Notes under the pieces: model-generated
Told to the model about the DNA's origin: nothing
What the model saw: only the letters and a program-made list of their open reading frames with translations
The model's database searches: none
Origin: Neorhizobium tomejilense
Lineage (GTDB): Bacteria > Pseudomonadota > Alphaproteobacteria > Rhizobiales > Rhizobiaceae
NCBI GenBank assembly: GCA_002968845.1
Contig: PVBG01000001.1
Coordinates: forward strand, 310,001-374,000
DNA: 64,000 nt
Direction: 5' to 3'
Shown: one piece after another, positions 9,157 through 22,289 of the stretch
Layout of the letters: every line of letters starts with the position of its first letter
Numbering within the stretch: position 1 is the first letter of the stretch
Translations under genes and position numbers: made by a program

Positions 9157-9783
9157 TCAGTCGGCAAGAATGTCCTTGCTCGAAACGATGCCGACGCCTT
9201 TTGCTCTCATCTCGGCGATGGCGCTCTTCATGCCTTCCGGATCGATGCCGCGGCTTGCATCCTCGATGAAACGCACCTTTACGCCCGGCAGCATTTCCAC
9301 GGCGTCGAGAGCGGAAAATTTCACGCAATAATCGGTCGCGAGCCCGCAGAGATCGAGTTCGGTCACCTGCTGGGCTCTGAGATAGCCGGCAAGGCCGGTC
9401 GTTGCGGCCTGGTCGTTGTCGCGGAATGCGGAGTAGCTGTCGACCGCGGGGTTCTCGCCCTTCTGCTGGATATAGTCGATGGCCTCGACGTTAAGGTCCG
9501 GGTGGAACTCCGCATCCGGCGTGCCCTGCACGCAATGATCCGGCCACATGACCTGCGGCTGGCCGGACAGCTCGCCCATGTCGAACGGCTTCTTGCCCGG
9601 ATGCCGGGAGGCAAAGCTGCCGTGGTTTTCCGGGTGCCAGTCCTGCGAGGCGACGATGACATCGTAACCGCCGCCTTCGATCAACTGGTTTGCGACCGGC
9701 ACGATCTCGTCGCCGTGCGCCACGGGCAGGTTGCCGCCCCGGCAAAAACCGTTCTGGATGTCGATCAGGAGCAGCGCTTTCAT
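9157..9783 (-). CDS. pncA: Nicotinamidase PncA
   Basis: The enzyme hydrolyses nicotinamide to nicotinate and ammonia in the NAD salvage pathway. In the 208-residue protein the catalytic Asp is in LLLIDIQNGFC, the metal site in SQDWHPENHGSF, and the nucleophilic Cys in CGLATDYCVKFSALDA. These mark it as nicotinamidase rather than a general isochorismatase. The start at 9783 gives the standard N-terminus MKALLLID; an upstream ATG adds only 13 unconserved residues. It stands alone, with a decayed regulator gene on the opposite side. Confidence 0.93.
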   Translation of the reverse strand: MKALLLIDIQNGFCRGGNLPVAHGDEIVPVANQLIEGGGYDVIVASQDWHPENHGSFASRHPGKKPFDMGELSGQPQVMWPDHCVQGTPDAEFHPDLNVEAIDYIQQKGENPAVDSYSAFRDNDQAATTGLAGYLRAQQVTELDLCGLATDYCVKFSALDAVEMLPGVKVRFIEDASRGIDPEGMKSAIAEMRAKGVGIVSSKDILAD

Positions 9784-9884
9784 CGGTCGTCCTCCGAATC
9801 CTGGATTATCGGAGGATGCCAAGGGCTGGCGGCAGGATCAAGGCCGATATGTTTTGCAGCGCAGCAGTCAGCGCGGTTCTGTCG

Positions 9885-10224
9885 ATCCCCATCCACCAGG
9901 ATCGAGGGTCATCCGGCTGTTTTGTGGGTGCGGAAAAACTCCCCGAGACGGCCATCGCGGCGCGGCGGGACTCAGTCTCTACAACGCTGTCGAGCATTCA
10001 CAGCGAACTCAGGATTGGACTGTTCTCGAGTTCGTGGCGACCGGCCATAAGAACCTGATCTATTGTTTTCGACCCAAGATTTCGCCTGCTGCAGAGACCT
10101 GGCCGACCACTCTGAAAGGCTTCGGTATACACCTCGGGTCCAGGCGGTCATGGACGTCGCCAAGGCGCTGCTGTCGGAATATGTGCCCGAGGACCGGCGG
10201 CGGGCGGAAAGGGAAATGGTATAA
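9885..10224 (+). pseudogene. Remnant of a LysR-family regulator (3' half, frameshifted)
   Basis: No intact gene lies between pncA and the DUF2778 gene, but the plus strand carries pieces of a LysR substrate-binding domain in successive frames. One frame reads AARRDSVSTTLSSIHSELRIGLFSS, like the family's DSxxxxLxAIRxGLGIGLLP. Another reads NLIYCF. A third (10051-10224) reads ADHSERLRYTPRVQAVMDV and ends at TAA, matching the usual LysR C-terminus. At least two frameshifts and loss of the N-terminal helix-turn-helix make it a pseudogene. The remaining bases between 9784 and 10546 show no other gene. Confidence 0.6.
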
Positions 10225-10546
10225 AAATTCTGACAAGCCTTGAAAGACTTGGATTTTGTGGCTAAACAGCAACGGTCGTTGGCTTGACTAGCCTCAATTG
10301 GGCACGGGGCGGACACCCTGTTGCCGCAATTCGGTTAAACTTCCGACGGCATGCGCTTTTATGTGCACCACCGAAACCAAATCGGGGCGGCGTAAAGACA
10401 TTGGTTACCATAATCGTTCATCCTCACATGCAGTCGATAGGCGGCAGTGAGCAAAACCTTCGTTTGCTCAGCGCTCGCCAGAGTTGTGTTGGTGGTCTCG
10501 CGGAAGCGATGCCTGCCGGTGTGAGTAACGGTTCGGGTAACGAGTG

Positions 10547-11926
10547 ATGGCGCGTTCGGTCCAGACGTCGGTAAATGGCAGGCAGGCAGGCAAAGTTCCG
10601 CAGCGCCGCAAAAAATCCCGCTCTCTCCTGGTCAATGTCACGGTCGGTTTCGGCCTGACGGTCGCTGCCCTGATGGGTGCGTCGATGGTTACCATGGCGA
10701 CCGCGGTGAAGTCGGCTTCCGATGTGAAGTTCGAGACGGCGTTGGCAAAACCGATCGCTCTTGCCGTTCCCGCCGTCGCAACGCGGGAACGCGAGATCGA
10801 CGTTTCGAAATTCTCCCGCCTTCCGGGCAGTGCGCCTGCCGATCCCAAGGGCAATCGCCTGGCTGGCGCCGATGTGGCCGCCCTTGAAGCCCGCAAGCCG
10901 GATCTTTCGAACGTCAGCCGGGTGCTGACCGTGGCGATGGCCAAGGCCGCCCGGCATCAGGAACACGAACAGCGGTTCGCTGCGCTCGAAAAAGCCCGTC
11001 CGGACGCCAATGCGATCCGCGCGGTGCTCGGCCCTGCGATGGAAAGCCTCGTGGTCGTGGCGCCCCGCTCGGCGAGCGGCACCTTGCCGGATATGATTCA
11101 GGATGCCGAGACGGTCACCACCGTTGCCGGGCTCAAGGACATGAAGCCGGTCGAGATGGCCGCGCTCGAAGAAACTGCCCTGGAAGAAGACGGTACCGAC
11201 GAGAGCGAGGTCGCGGTGGTCGAGGCGGCCGTTCCCGCAGCACCTTCCTATGATCTGCCGAAGGCCGGTCCGCTGCCGGTGATCCGTCCGGGTTCCGCCG
11301 CCGACAAACCCGCTAAGCCGGCAGCCCTTGCGGCCATCGCCGCTGTCGCGCCGCAAAAGCCCGCCAAGACGGATGACGGCGACGACAAGCCGACCGCGCT
11401 TGCCTTTGCCAAGCCCGACAATCCGATGCGCGAGGAGCCGACCCGTCCGTCGCAGTCGGCGCCGGCCTGGCCCGGCATCGGCACGAAAGTGGCCGTTTAC
11501 GATATTTCCGGCGGCATGGTCTATATGCCGAACGGCTCCAAGCTCGAGGCGCATTCCGGCATCGGCAAAATGCGCGACAACCCGAAATACACACATGTGA
11601 CGATGCGTGGCCCGACGCCGCCCGGCACCTACAAGCTGTCGATGCGCGAAAAGCTGTTCCACGGCGTCGCCGCGATCCGCCTGACGCCGGTCGATGGCAA
11701 GGCGCCGCAGGGCCGCACCGGCCTGCTTGCCCACAGCTTCCTGCTCCGGGTGCGCGGCGACTCGCACGGCTGCGTCGCGTTTGCCGATTACAACGCGTTC
11801 CTGAAAGCCTTCCAGCGCGGCGACATCACCCATATGGTGATCGTGCCCAAGTGGGACGGCAAGCGCCCCGGACGGGGCACCGGTGGCGGTTTCATCGCCA
11901 ACCTGTTCAGCAATAACGACGCCTGA
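10547..11926 (+). CDS. DUF2778 domain protein (L,D-transpeptidase-like fold)
   Basis: The roughly 459-residue protein has a basic N-terminus, a single hydrophobic segment (LLVNVTVGFGLTVAALMGASMV, about residues 25-50) and a long low-complexity linker rich in Ala and Pro. It ends in a DUF2778 domain (about 305-440) with the motif RVRGDSHGCVAF, whose His-Gly-Cys resembles the catalytic core of L,D-transpeptidases. A role in the periplasm on peptidoglycan is therefore inferred. In other bacteria this fold includes interbacterial Tlde1-type effectors, but the single anchor and chromosomal setting favour a cell-envelope role. A GTG three bases upstream is an alternative start. Confidence 0.8.
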   Translation: MARSVQTSVNGRQAGKVPQRRKKSRSLLVNVTVGFGLTVAALMGASMVTMATAVKSASDVKFETALAKPIALAVPAVATREREIDVSKFSRLPGSAPADPKGNRLAGADVAALEARKPDLSNVSRVLTVAMAKAARHQEHEQRFAALEKARPDANAIRAVLGPAMESLVVVAPRSASGTLPDMIQDAETVTTVAGLKDMKPVEMAALEETALEEDGTDESEVAVVEAAVPAAPSYDLPKAGPLPVIRPGSAADKPAKPAALAAIAAVAPQKPAKTDDGDDKPTALAFAKPDNPMREEPTRPSQSAPAWPGIGTKVAVYDISGGMVYMPNGSKLEAHSGIGKMRDNPKYTHVTMRGPTPPGTYKLSMREKLFHGVAAIRLTPVDGKAPQGRTGLLAHSFLLRVRGDSHGCVAFADYNAFLKAFQRGDITHMVIVPKWDGKRPGRGTGGGFIANLFSNNDA

Positions 11927-11938
11927 TCGGGCGTCGTT
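11915..11938 (+). terminator. Hairpin terminator overlapping the DUF2778 stop codon
   Basis: A perfect 9-base stem (AACGACGCC with GGCGTCGTT) surrounds the TGA stop and is followed by a short T-rich run. It lies between two convergent genes. The T run is weak, so efficiency is uncertain. Confidence 0.5.
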
Positions 11939-11953
11939 TCCTCCGACCCAATT

Positions 11954-13099
11954 TCAGCCGAGAATATCCCTCGCCACGCGCATAAAAATTTTCGTGCCGA
12001 TCGGGATCAGGTCGTCGGGAAAATCATAGTTCGGATTGTGCAGGTTCGGCATGTTTTCGCCGGCACCGAGGAAGAACATCGCCGATTTTGAGACCGTCGC
12101 GAACCGTCCGAAATCTTCCGAGCCGCGCATCGCTTCACCGACATCGTGGGGAACGCCTTCGGCATCCATCGCCGCCCGCAGCATCCCGGCGGCTTCGGCA
12201 TGATTTTCGCAATGGCCGAAGATGTCGTGATAATCCACCTCGCATCGGAGATCGCCAGCTGCTGCGATCTTTCGGACCAGGTCCTCGGCCCTGGTCGTCA
12301 GCGCTTCCATCTGGCTGTCGGTCATCGTGCGCAGCGTCACCCAGACTTCGGCATGGCCGGGGGCGATGCCGAATGCGGGTTCGCCAACCGAGGCATGTGT
12401 CACCGTTGCCAGCACCATGTCGCCGGTTGCGATTGAGCCCTGGCTGAGGGCGGTCAGCGCCGGCATCAGCGTTGCGACCGCCGGTACCGGCGAGATGCCC
12501 GTCTCCGGCATGGAGGCATGCGCCGTGCGCCCGGTCAGCGAGATCCGCAGGCCGCGCGAGGCGCAGTTGACGATCCCGTCCTTCAGCCAGGCATGTCCGA
12601 GCGGCAGGCCGGGCATGTTGTGCAGCGAAAAACTGTAATCCGGCACCAGTTCCTTGAACTTCTCGTCGGCGACGACCGCCGCGGCGCCGGCGCCTGTCTC
12701 CTCGGCCGGCTGGAAGAGCAGGATGACGCGGCCGTGTTTGGGCCTTTCCCGGCCGAACTGCCGCCCCAGCGCCGCAAGCATGGTCATGTGACCGTCGTGG
12801 CCGCACATATGGCCCTTGCCGGGGATTTGCGAGCGATGGTCCGGCGTGCCAATCTCCTTGATCGGCAGCGCGTCCAGCTCGGCGCGGAACAGAACGGACG
12901 GGCCGGGAAGGCCACTCTCATAGATAACCGCGACGCCGGTGCCGCCGAGACCGGCCACAACCCGGTCCGGCCTGGTATCGGCGAGGAACCCCTGCACCTC
13001 CGCCGCCGTCGCGATCTCCTCGCCGGATACTTCCGGCATGGCATGCAGCTTGCGCCGCCACGCGGTGAGCTCGATGACGTCCTGATTGGTGAGAAACAT
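11954..13099 (-). CDS. M20 family amidohydrolase (hippurate-hydrolase-like)
   Basis: This 381-residue cytoplasmic metal-dependent amidohydrolase belongs to the M20D group, which cleaves N-acyl or N-carbamoyl amino acids. Seen are the opening WRRKLHAMPEVSGEE, the metal motif GHMCGHDGHMTML, the Glu pair in FQPAEETGAGA, and the dimerisation domain around GRTAHASMPETG. The start MFLTNQDVIELT at 13099 gives the standard length. The true substrate cannot be read from sequence. It is followed upstream on the same strand by an MDR oxidoreductase, about 80 bases away, so they may share a transcript. Confidence 0.88.
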   Translation of the reverse strand: MFLTNQDVIELTAWRRKLHAMPEVSGEEIATAAEVQGFLADTRPDRVVAGLGGTGVAVIYESGLPGPSVLFRAELDALPIKEIGTPDHRSQIPGKGHMCGHDGHMTMLAALGRQFGRERPKHGRVILLFQPAEETGAGAAAVVADEKFKELVPDYSFSLHNMPGLPLGHAWLKDGIVNCASRGLRISLTGRTAHASMPETGISPVPAVATLMPALTALSQGSIATGDMVLATVTHASVGEPAFGIAPGHAEVWVTLRTMTDSQMEALTTRAEDLVRKIAAAGDLRCEVDYHDIFGHCENHAEAAGMLRAAMDAEGVPHDVGEAMRGSEDFGRFATVSKSAMFFLGAGENMPNLHNPNYDFPDDLIPIGTKIFMRVARDILG

Positions 13100-13182
13100 G
13101 GGGCCGCTCCCTGATTGTCGGGTTTGACCCGAGGTAACCGGAGCAGGGGTTCTCCGCAAGCAGAACCGCTGCCCTCAGCGTG

Positions 13183-14184
13183 TCACCACTCGATGCCGAT
13201 CTTGCCGAAATGGCTGCCGCTCATCTCGTAACGGAAGGCATCGGCGAGTTTTTCGAGCGGAAAGATCCTGTCGATCACCGGCCGGACGAGACCCGTATCG
13301 AGCGCCCGGACGAAATCCTGCTGCTGGCGGCGACTGCCGACCAGAATGCCCGACAGCACCGCCTGCTTGCCCATCAGCGCCGCGGTCGGCACCTCGCCGC
13401 GTGCGCCGGTCAGCACGCCGATCATGGCGATATGGCCACCCATCCTCACCGCCTGGATGGACTGGCCGAGCGTCGCCGGGCCGCCGACTTCCACCACGTG
13501 ATCGACGCCGCGGCCGTGGGTCCAGTCGAAGACCTGCTTGCCCCAGTCGGTGTGGTCCTTGTAATTCACCGTAAACTCGGCGCCGAGCTTCCTGGCACGC
13601 TCCAGCTTGTCGTTCGAGGAAGAGGTGATCGCCACCCGCGCGCCTATGGCTCTCGCGATCTGCAGCGCGTAGATGGAGACGCCGCCCGTGCCGAGCGCCA
13701 GCACTGTCTCGCCGGCCTTCAGTCGCCCAAGCTCGACCAGCGCTCGCCAGGCGGTCAGGCCGGCCGTGGTGATCGTTGCCGCCTCCACATGGCTGAACCC
13801 TGTTGGAGCGAGCGTGAATGCGGCAGCGGGCCGTACCGCGTATTCCGTCGCGAACCCGTCGATCCCGTCGCCCGGCGTGCGCGAAAAACCGCCCGGCAGC
13901 GGCGGACCATCCTGCCAATCCGGAAAGAAGCAGGAGACCACATGGTCGCCCGGCTTGAACTCGATCACCCCTTCGCCGACCTCCTCGACCACTCCGGCGC
14001 CATCCGCCATCAGAACCCGCCCATCGGTCGGCGTCCTGCCGCTTGCGACGCTCAGGTCATGAAAATTGATCGAGCTCGCATGCAGCGCCACCCGGATCTC
14101 GCCCCGGCCCGGCTTGCCGGGATCCGGCAGATCGACGAGCTTCAGGGCATCGAGCCCGCCAGGGGCCGTGACGATGGCTTTCAT
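13183..14184 (-). CDS. MDR-family NAD(P)-dependent alcohol dehydrogenase/quinone-oxidoreductase-like protein
   Basis: The 333-residue protein has a GroES-like N-terminal domain (MKAIVTAPGGLDALKLVDLP...) and a Rossmann domain with the nucleotide motif VLALGTGGVSIYALQIARAIG. The position of the usual catalytic zinc cysteine reads ASSINFHDLSVASG and structural-zinc cysteines are absent, so it is probably a zinc-free member acting on quinones or enones. The start at 14184 sits just before the conserved MKAIV; an upstream extension of 70 residues lacks any conservation and was rejected. Confidence 0.87.
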   Translation of the reverse strand: MKAIVTAPGGLDALKLVDLPDPGKPGRGEIRVALHASSINFHDLSVASGRTPTDGRVLMADGAGVVEEVGEGVIEFKPGDHVVSCFFPDWQDGPPLPGGFSRTPGDGIDGFATEYAVRPAAAFTLAPTGFSHVEAATITTAGLTAWRALVELGRLKAGETVLALGTGGVSIYALQIARAIGARVAITSSSNDKLERARKLGAEFTVNYKDHTDWGKQVFDWTHGRGVDHVVEVGGPATLGQSIQAVRMGGHIAMIGVLTGARGEVPTAALMGKQAVLSGILVGSRRQQQDFVRALDTGLVRPVIDRIFPLEKLADAFRYEMSGSHFGKIGIEW

Positions 14185-14400
14185 GAGTTCCTCCCTTAAA
14201 AATTCCAAAGCTCCGGTGCTTGAGGTAGCGGGAGACAGGGAGGCTGACAAGGTTGACTGTCCGCCGGACAATGGGAAGAAGCGTATCGGTCGCTCGGTTT
14301 CTCGCAGGCGGCCGTCCAATCGTAAGCCCGGCGCGGATGCGGTGGGGCGAGGGAGGGTGACGTTGCGGGAATATGTGGCTGCTCTGGTAGCCAAGCAGAC

Positions 14401-15000
14401 CTAGGAGATTTCAGTCCGATTTTGTAGTTTTAGCCAGTCTATCCTGGCTAAAACGTCGTCTGTAATCTCGGAAGCGGTGCGTCCGTCGGTATTTATGTAA
14501 AGAATATCCTTACCCGTTTCGGTCGCCATGCGGTTCATCTGCCGGAGAGAACGTTCGAGTTGATCCTCCATGCTTCCTTCAGTTTCTCGCCGAGCCAATC
14601 TGCTGGCAATGTTCTCTTCCGTTGCCATCAGGCGAACGACAGTGAACCTGGCGCCGGGTATCGCCGACGTGATCCACCTTCTGTCGAAATCCAGGTGCAT
14701 CATGACGCCCGACAGGATCAGGCGCTTGCTCCCCAGCTCCTTGTAAGTTGACCATATCGCCTTGAGGGTGAGGGCGCTGACATCGATCGTGCCGGGAGAG
14801 AGCCGCTCCAGGTCCTGGCGCGAAGGGCGCGGGAATATCCGGTCCAGTTCGTCGCTTTCGATCGCCGCATGCGCAATACCGGCCTCGGCGAGGCGAGCGG
14901 AGATCTCCCAGGAAAGAGTAGACTTGCCGACGCCCGCAGGCCCGGTCAGCAGCAGGATTTCGATCTGGTCGTCAGGCCCTACAGCAACGTCCAAGCTCAC
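14401..15000 (-). CDS. Small P-loop nucleotide kinase, coupled to uvrD
   Basis: The 199-residue protein has a Walker A loop LLLTGPAGVGKSTLSW (about residues 16-31), an acidic IESDELD segment, and the lid-like RLARRETEGS, as in shikimate- or adenylylsulfate-kinase folds. The phosphate acceptor is unknown. The start is a GTG whose bases overlap the helicase TGA stop (GTGA), so translation is probably coupled to the helicase. It could phosphorylate a small metabolite; no neighbouring pathway gives a hint. Confidence 0.75.
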   Translation of the reverse strand: MSLDVAVGPDDQIEILLLTGPAGVGKSTLSWEISARLAEAGIAHAAIESDELDRIFPRPSRQDLERLSPGTIDVSALTLKAIWSTYKELGSKRLILSGVMMHLDFDRRWITSAIPGARFTVVRLMATEENIASRLARRETEGSMEDQLERSLRQMNRMATETGKDILYINTDGRTASEITDDVLARIDWLKLQNRTEIS

Positions 15001-17477
15001 ACCCGCTCCACAAACCCGTCCAGCACCCGCTTCTCTCCGGCCCGATCAAACTCGATCGTCAGCTTGTTGCCCTCGATCGCCGAGATGTTGCCGTTGCCGA
15101 ACTTGACGTGAAACACCCGGTCGCCGACCGAAAATTGCGAGGGCTTGTCGGCGACCGATTTGGCCACCAGTTCGCCGTCGATCGTGCGGGTGCGCGGGCC
15201 GCTTTCGCCGTAGCCGATGCGTTCCACGGCGTGGCCGGAGCGGGTGCCCCAGTTGTCGCGGGTGGCGTCGGTCTTGTTGGCCTGGGCGCGCTTCCAGCCG
15301 GGTGTGGAATAATTGTTGGCGAAGGGCTCGGCCTTGTCGAAACGCGACTGGCCGTAGCCGCCGCGCCCGCCATAACCGCCGTAATTGCTGTCTGAGGCTG
15401 CGACGTCCACATGGGCTGCCGGTAGTTCATCGAGGAAGCGCGACGGCATGGTCGACTGCCAGAGGCCGTGGATGCGGCGGTTCGAGACGAACCAGATGTG
15501 GCAGCGGTGTTTGGCGCGCGTCAGGCCGACATAGGCGAGGCGGCGTTCTTCTTCCAGCCCTGAACGGCCGCCCTCGTCGAGCGCCCGCTGGTGCGGAAAC
15601 AGGCCTTCCTCCCAGCCGGGCAGGAAGACGGTGTCGAATTCCAGGCCCTTGGCCGAATGCAGCGTCATGATCGACACGGCGTCGAGGTTTTCGTTGTTCT
15701 CGGCATCCATGACCAGCGAGACGTGTTCGAGGAAACCGCGCATGCTCTCGAAGGCTTCCATGGAACGGACCAGTTCCTTGAGGTTTTCCAGCCGTCCCGG
15801 CGCTTCCGCCGATTTGTCGTTCTGCCACATGGCGGTATAGCCGCTCTCGTCGAGGATCTGCTCGGCAAGCGTGGTGTGGAGCGTGTTTTCGAGCAGGCCC
15901 TGCCAGCGGCGGAAGTCGGTGACCACGTCGAACAGCGCCTTGCGCGCCTTCGGCTTCATCTCGTCCGTCTCGATGAGGTCGGCCGCCGCCTGCAGCATGG
16001 GGATGTCGCGGGCGCGGGCATAGTCGTGCAGGTAGCGCACGGTCGTGTCGCCGAGGCCACGCTTCGGGGTGTTGATGATCCGCTCGAAGGCGAGGTCGTC
16101 GGAGGGCTGGCAGACCATGCGGAAATAGGCCATGGCGTCGCGGATTTCGAGCCGCTCGTAGAAGCGCGGGCCGCCGATGACGCGGTAGTTGAGGCCTAGT
16201 GTCACGAACCGGTCTTCGAACTCGCGCATCTGGAACGAGGCGCGCACCAGGATCGCCATGTCGTTGAGCTTGTGCTTGCCGCGCTGGAGGTTCTCGATCT
16301 CCTCGCCGACGGCGCGCGCTTCCTCTTCCGAATCCCAGGCTGCATGTACCACGACTTTCTCGTCGTCGGGGTCGGAGCGGTCGGTGAACAGGGTCTTGCC
16401 GAGGCGGCCCTCGTTATGGGCGATCAGATGGCCGGCGGCGCCGAGGATGTGCTCGGTGGAGCGGTAGTTGCGCTCGAGCTTGATCACCTTGGCGCCCGGA
16501 AAATCCTTCTCGAAGCGCAGGATGTTGTCGACTTCCGCGCCGCGCCAGCCATAGATCGACTGGTCGTCGTCACCGACGCAGCAGACGTTCTGCGGAACGT
16601 CCTTCGGCCGCTGCGCAAGCAGCCGCAGCCACATGTACTGCGCGGTGTTGGTGTCCTGGTACTCGTCGACGAGGATGTAGCGGAACTTGCCGTGATATTC
16701 CTTGAGCAGGTCGGGGTTCTTGCGGAAGATCGCGATCGGGTGCAGCAGAAGATCGCCGAAATCGCAGGCGTTCAGCGTGCGAAGCCGCGCCTGGTAGGCG
16801 GCGTAGAGCTCGCGCCCCTTGCCGTTGGCAAATGCACGGGCGTCGCCTTCGGCAATGTCGGGCGGCGTCAGGCCCTTGTTCTTCCAGGTGTCGATCATGC
16901 CGGCGAACTGTTTTGCCGGCCAGCGTTTGTCGTCCAGCCCCTCGGCCTGGATGAGCTGCTTGATCAGCCGCACCACGTCGTCGGTGTCGAGAATGGTGAA
17001 GTCGGAGCGCAGGCCCGCGAGTTCCGCATGGCGGCGCAGCAGTTTCACGCCGATCGAGTGGAAGGTGCCCATCCAGGGCATGCCCTCGACCGCGCCGCCG
17101 ACCAGAACGCCGACACGTTCCTTCATCTCGCGCGCTGCCTTGTTGGTGAAGGTGACGGCAAGGATTTGCGAAGGGAAGGCCCGGCCGGTCGCCAGGATGT
17201 GGGCGATGCGGGTGGTCAGCACCCGCGTCTTGCCCGTGCCCGCGCCCGCGAGCACGAGGACAGGGCCGTCGAGCGTCTCGACCGCTTCGCGCTGTTCCGG
17301 GTTGAGGCCTGCGAGATAGTCGGGCGCCCGGTGCTGGTCGCGGGCCGCCATGGCGCGCGCGGCGATGCCGAGGCCGCCGTTTCCGGCCGGCTGCGTCAAG
17401 GCGGGGGCGGGGCCCTTGCGCTGCGCCTGCTCAGGTTCTTCGTCGAAGAACGGAATGTCGTCGAAACTGTTCGTCAT
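14997..17477 (-). CDS. uvrD: UvrD/PcrA family ATP-dependent DNA helicase
   Basis: This superfamily 1 helicase unwinds DNA 3' to 5' in repair and replication-fork restart. The 826-residue protein shows Walker A AGAGTGKTRVLTTRI, motif Ia VTFTNKAAREMKERV, Walker B LVDEYQDTN, motif III DDDQSIYGWRGA, motif IV ERNYRSTEHIL, and motifs V and VI MTLHSAKGLEF and LAYVGLTRAKHRC. It ends with a Tudor-like tail GDRVFHVKFGNGNI, typical of PcrA/UvrD. The start MTNSFDDIPFFDEE follows the family; a long upstream extension is spurious. It is transcribed divergently from the RND efflux genes. Confidence 0.95.
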   Translation of the reverse strand: MTNSFDDIPFFDEEPEQAQRKGPAPALTQPAGNGGLGIAARAMAARDQHRAPDYLAGLNPEQREAVETLDGPVLVLAGAGTGKTRVLTTRIAHILATGRAFPSQILAVTFTNKAAREMKERVGVLVGGAVEGMPWMGTFHSIGVKLLRRHAELAGLRSDFTILDTDDVVRLIKQLIQAEGLDDKRWPAKQFAGMIDTWKNKGLTPPDIAEGDARAFANGKGRELYAAYQARLRTLNACDFGDLLLHPIAIFRKNPDLLKEYHGKFRYILVDEYQDTNTAQYMWLRLLAQRPKDVPQNVCCVGDDDQSIYGWRGAEVDNILRFEKDFPGAKVIKLERNYRSTEHILGAAGHLIAHNEGRLGKTLFTDRSDPDDEKVVVHAAWDSEEEARAVGEEIENLQRGKHKLNDMAILVRASFQMREFEDRFVTLGLNYRVIGGPRFYERLEIRDAMAYFRMVCQPSDDLAFERIINTPKRGLGDTTVRYLHDYARARDIPMLQAAADLIETDEMKPKARKALFDVVTDFRRWQGLLENTLHTTLAEQILDESGYTAMWQNDKSAEAPGRLENLKELVRSMEAFESMRGFLEHVSLVMDAENNENLDAVSIMTLHSAKGLEFDTVFLPGWEEGLFPHQRALDEGGRSGLEEERRLAYVGLTRAKHRCHIWFVSNRRIHGLWQSTMPSRFLDELPAAHVDVAASDSNYGGYGGRGGYGQSRFDKAEPFANNYSTPGWKRAQANKTDATRDNWGTRSGHAVERIGYGESGPRTRTIDGELVAKSVADKPSQFSVGDRVFHVKFGNGNISAIEGNKLTIEFDRAGEKRVLDGFVERV

Positions 17478-17755
17478 GCGGCCAATGTAGTGATTCGGAC
17501 CTGAAAGACCAGAAAATGTTCTGCTTTCATTCCGACTGTTCACACAAGGCAAGGCCAAATTGTGAAGAGGCCGCCGGTTGCCCACTGCGAAAGCGGCGAT
17601 TTTAGGAGTATATGTATGCCTTCGGCCTAACATATCCGTGAAATTCCGTGAGGTTACATTTTTGTAAGGTTGCCGAACACCCATTGCGTGAGCAACCGCA
17701 AAAAAGGATACTCCCGAGCAATAATGGCCTCCTGGTGCCGCCATCGGAGAATTGA

Positions 17756-18996
17756 ATGCGGATTTGGAAACAGCTTCTGCTCTGTATCGTAGTCCTGGCC
17801 GGAGCGCTCGGCCTGTGGGTCTACCTGGTGCCGAGCGCCGGCGGGACCCTGACAAAGATGGGCATTCCCGGTGAAGTGATCGCCGCCGTCATTCCGAGAA
17901 CCGCAGCCCAGCCCGCACCCGCTCCAGCGGGTGGTGCCAACGGCAATGCAGCGGCGCGTCCGCAAGGCGAGGGCGGAGCTCAGGGCGCTGCGCAGAATGG
18001 GCAGCGCGGGGCAGGCGGCCAGGGTGGTGCCCAGGGCGGCAACCGCGCGACGCTCGTCGTCGCCCAGCCGGTCGCCATCGGCACCGTCAACGACCGTCTC
18101 TCGGCGATTGGCAGCGGTCAGGCCATCCAGTCGGTCGTCGTCATGCCGCAGGCTTCCGGTACCATCAACGAGATCATGGTGACGTCGGGCCAAAAGGTCA
18201 CCAAAGGCCAGGTTCTCGCCCGCCTCGATGACGAAGAGCAGACGATCGAGCGCGACAAGGCGCGGGTGGCGCTGGCCAGCGCCCAGGAAAAATCCGCTTC
18301 CTACAAGAACCTGCAGTCGTTCTCGCGCCTCGACGTTTTCGATGCGCAGATCGCCGAACAGGCCGCAAAACTCGCACTCTCCACCGCCGAACTCAATCTC
18401 AAGCGCCGCGATATCGCCGCCCCGATCGACGGCATTGCCGGCATCGTCGCGGTCAATATCGGCGACAACGTCACCACCCAGACCAATATCGTGACGATCG
18501 ACGACCGTACGGCCATTCTGGTCGACTTCTGGGCGCCGGAGCGTTTCGCGGTTGCAATCGAGCCGGGCCAGCCGGTCGAGGCGAGCTCGATCGCCCGTCC
18601 GGGCCAGGTCTTTTCCGGCAAGGTCGAGGCGATCGACAACCGCATCGATCCGGCAAGCCGCACCATGCGCATCCGCGCCCGGGTCGAAAATCCGGGCGAC
18701 GTGCTGCGCGCCGGCATGGCCTTCAACGTCGGCATGCGCTTTGCCGGTGAGGAATACCCGGCGGTCGATCCACTGGCCATCCAGTGGGATGGCGAAGGTT
18801 CGTATGTCTGGCAGGTCAGGGACAACAAGTCCGTCAAGACCCGGGTGCGCGTCGTCCAGCGCAACCCCGATGCGGTCCTCGTGGGCGGCGAGCTCAAAGA
18901 GGGCGACAGGATCGTGACCGAAGGTCTGCAGCGCGTGAGGGAAGGGGCGCCGGTCCGGACCCTGGGCGCGCCTGAAACGGCTGAGGTGGCGCGCCA

Positions 18997-19000
<4 letters not shown>
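17756..19000 (+). CDS. RND efflux periplasmic adaptor subunit (membrane-fusion protein)
   Basis: The 414-residue protein is anchored by one N-terminal helix (about residues 5-24), followed by a low-complexity Gly/Gln/Ala linker (about 45-95). The biotinyl-lipoyl-like hybrid motif follows (VMPQASGTINEIMVTSGQKVTKGQVLARLDD), then an alpha-helical hairpin, the second lipoyl half (IAAPIDGIAGIVAVNIGDNV) and beta-barrel domains. It links the inner-membrane pump to an outer-membrane channel, which is not encoded here. Its stop overlaps the pump start (ATGA). The pump substrate is unknown. Confidence 0.92.
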
Positions 19001-22200
<3,200 letters not shown>

Positions 22201-22289
22201 CGGGCGGAGAGAAGACCTGTCCCTTCCATAGCCGCTGTCCTCGGACCCGATCCGGGGACAGACAGGATAGCGTCCAGATTTTCGACGAC

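Noticed and set aside
22236..22260. Hairpin between convergent genes
   Set aside because: A 10-base stem with one wobble is present, but there is no T run on either side, so it was not called a terminator.
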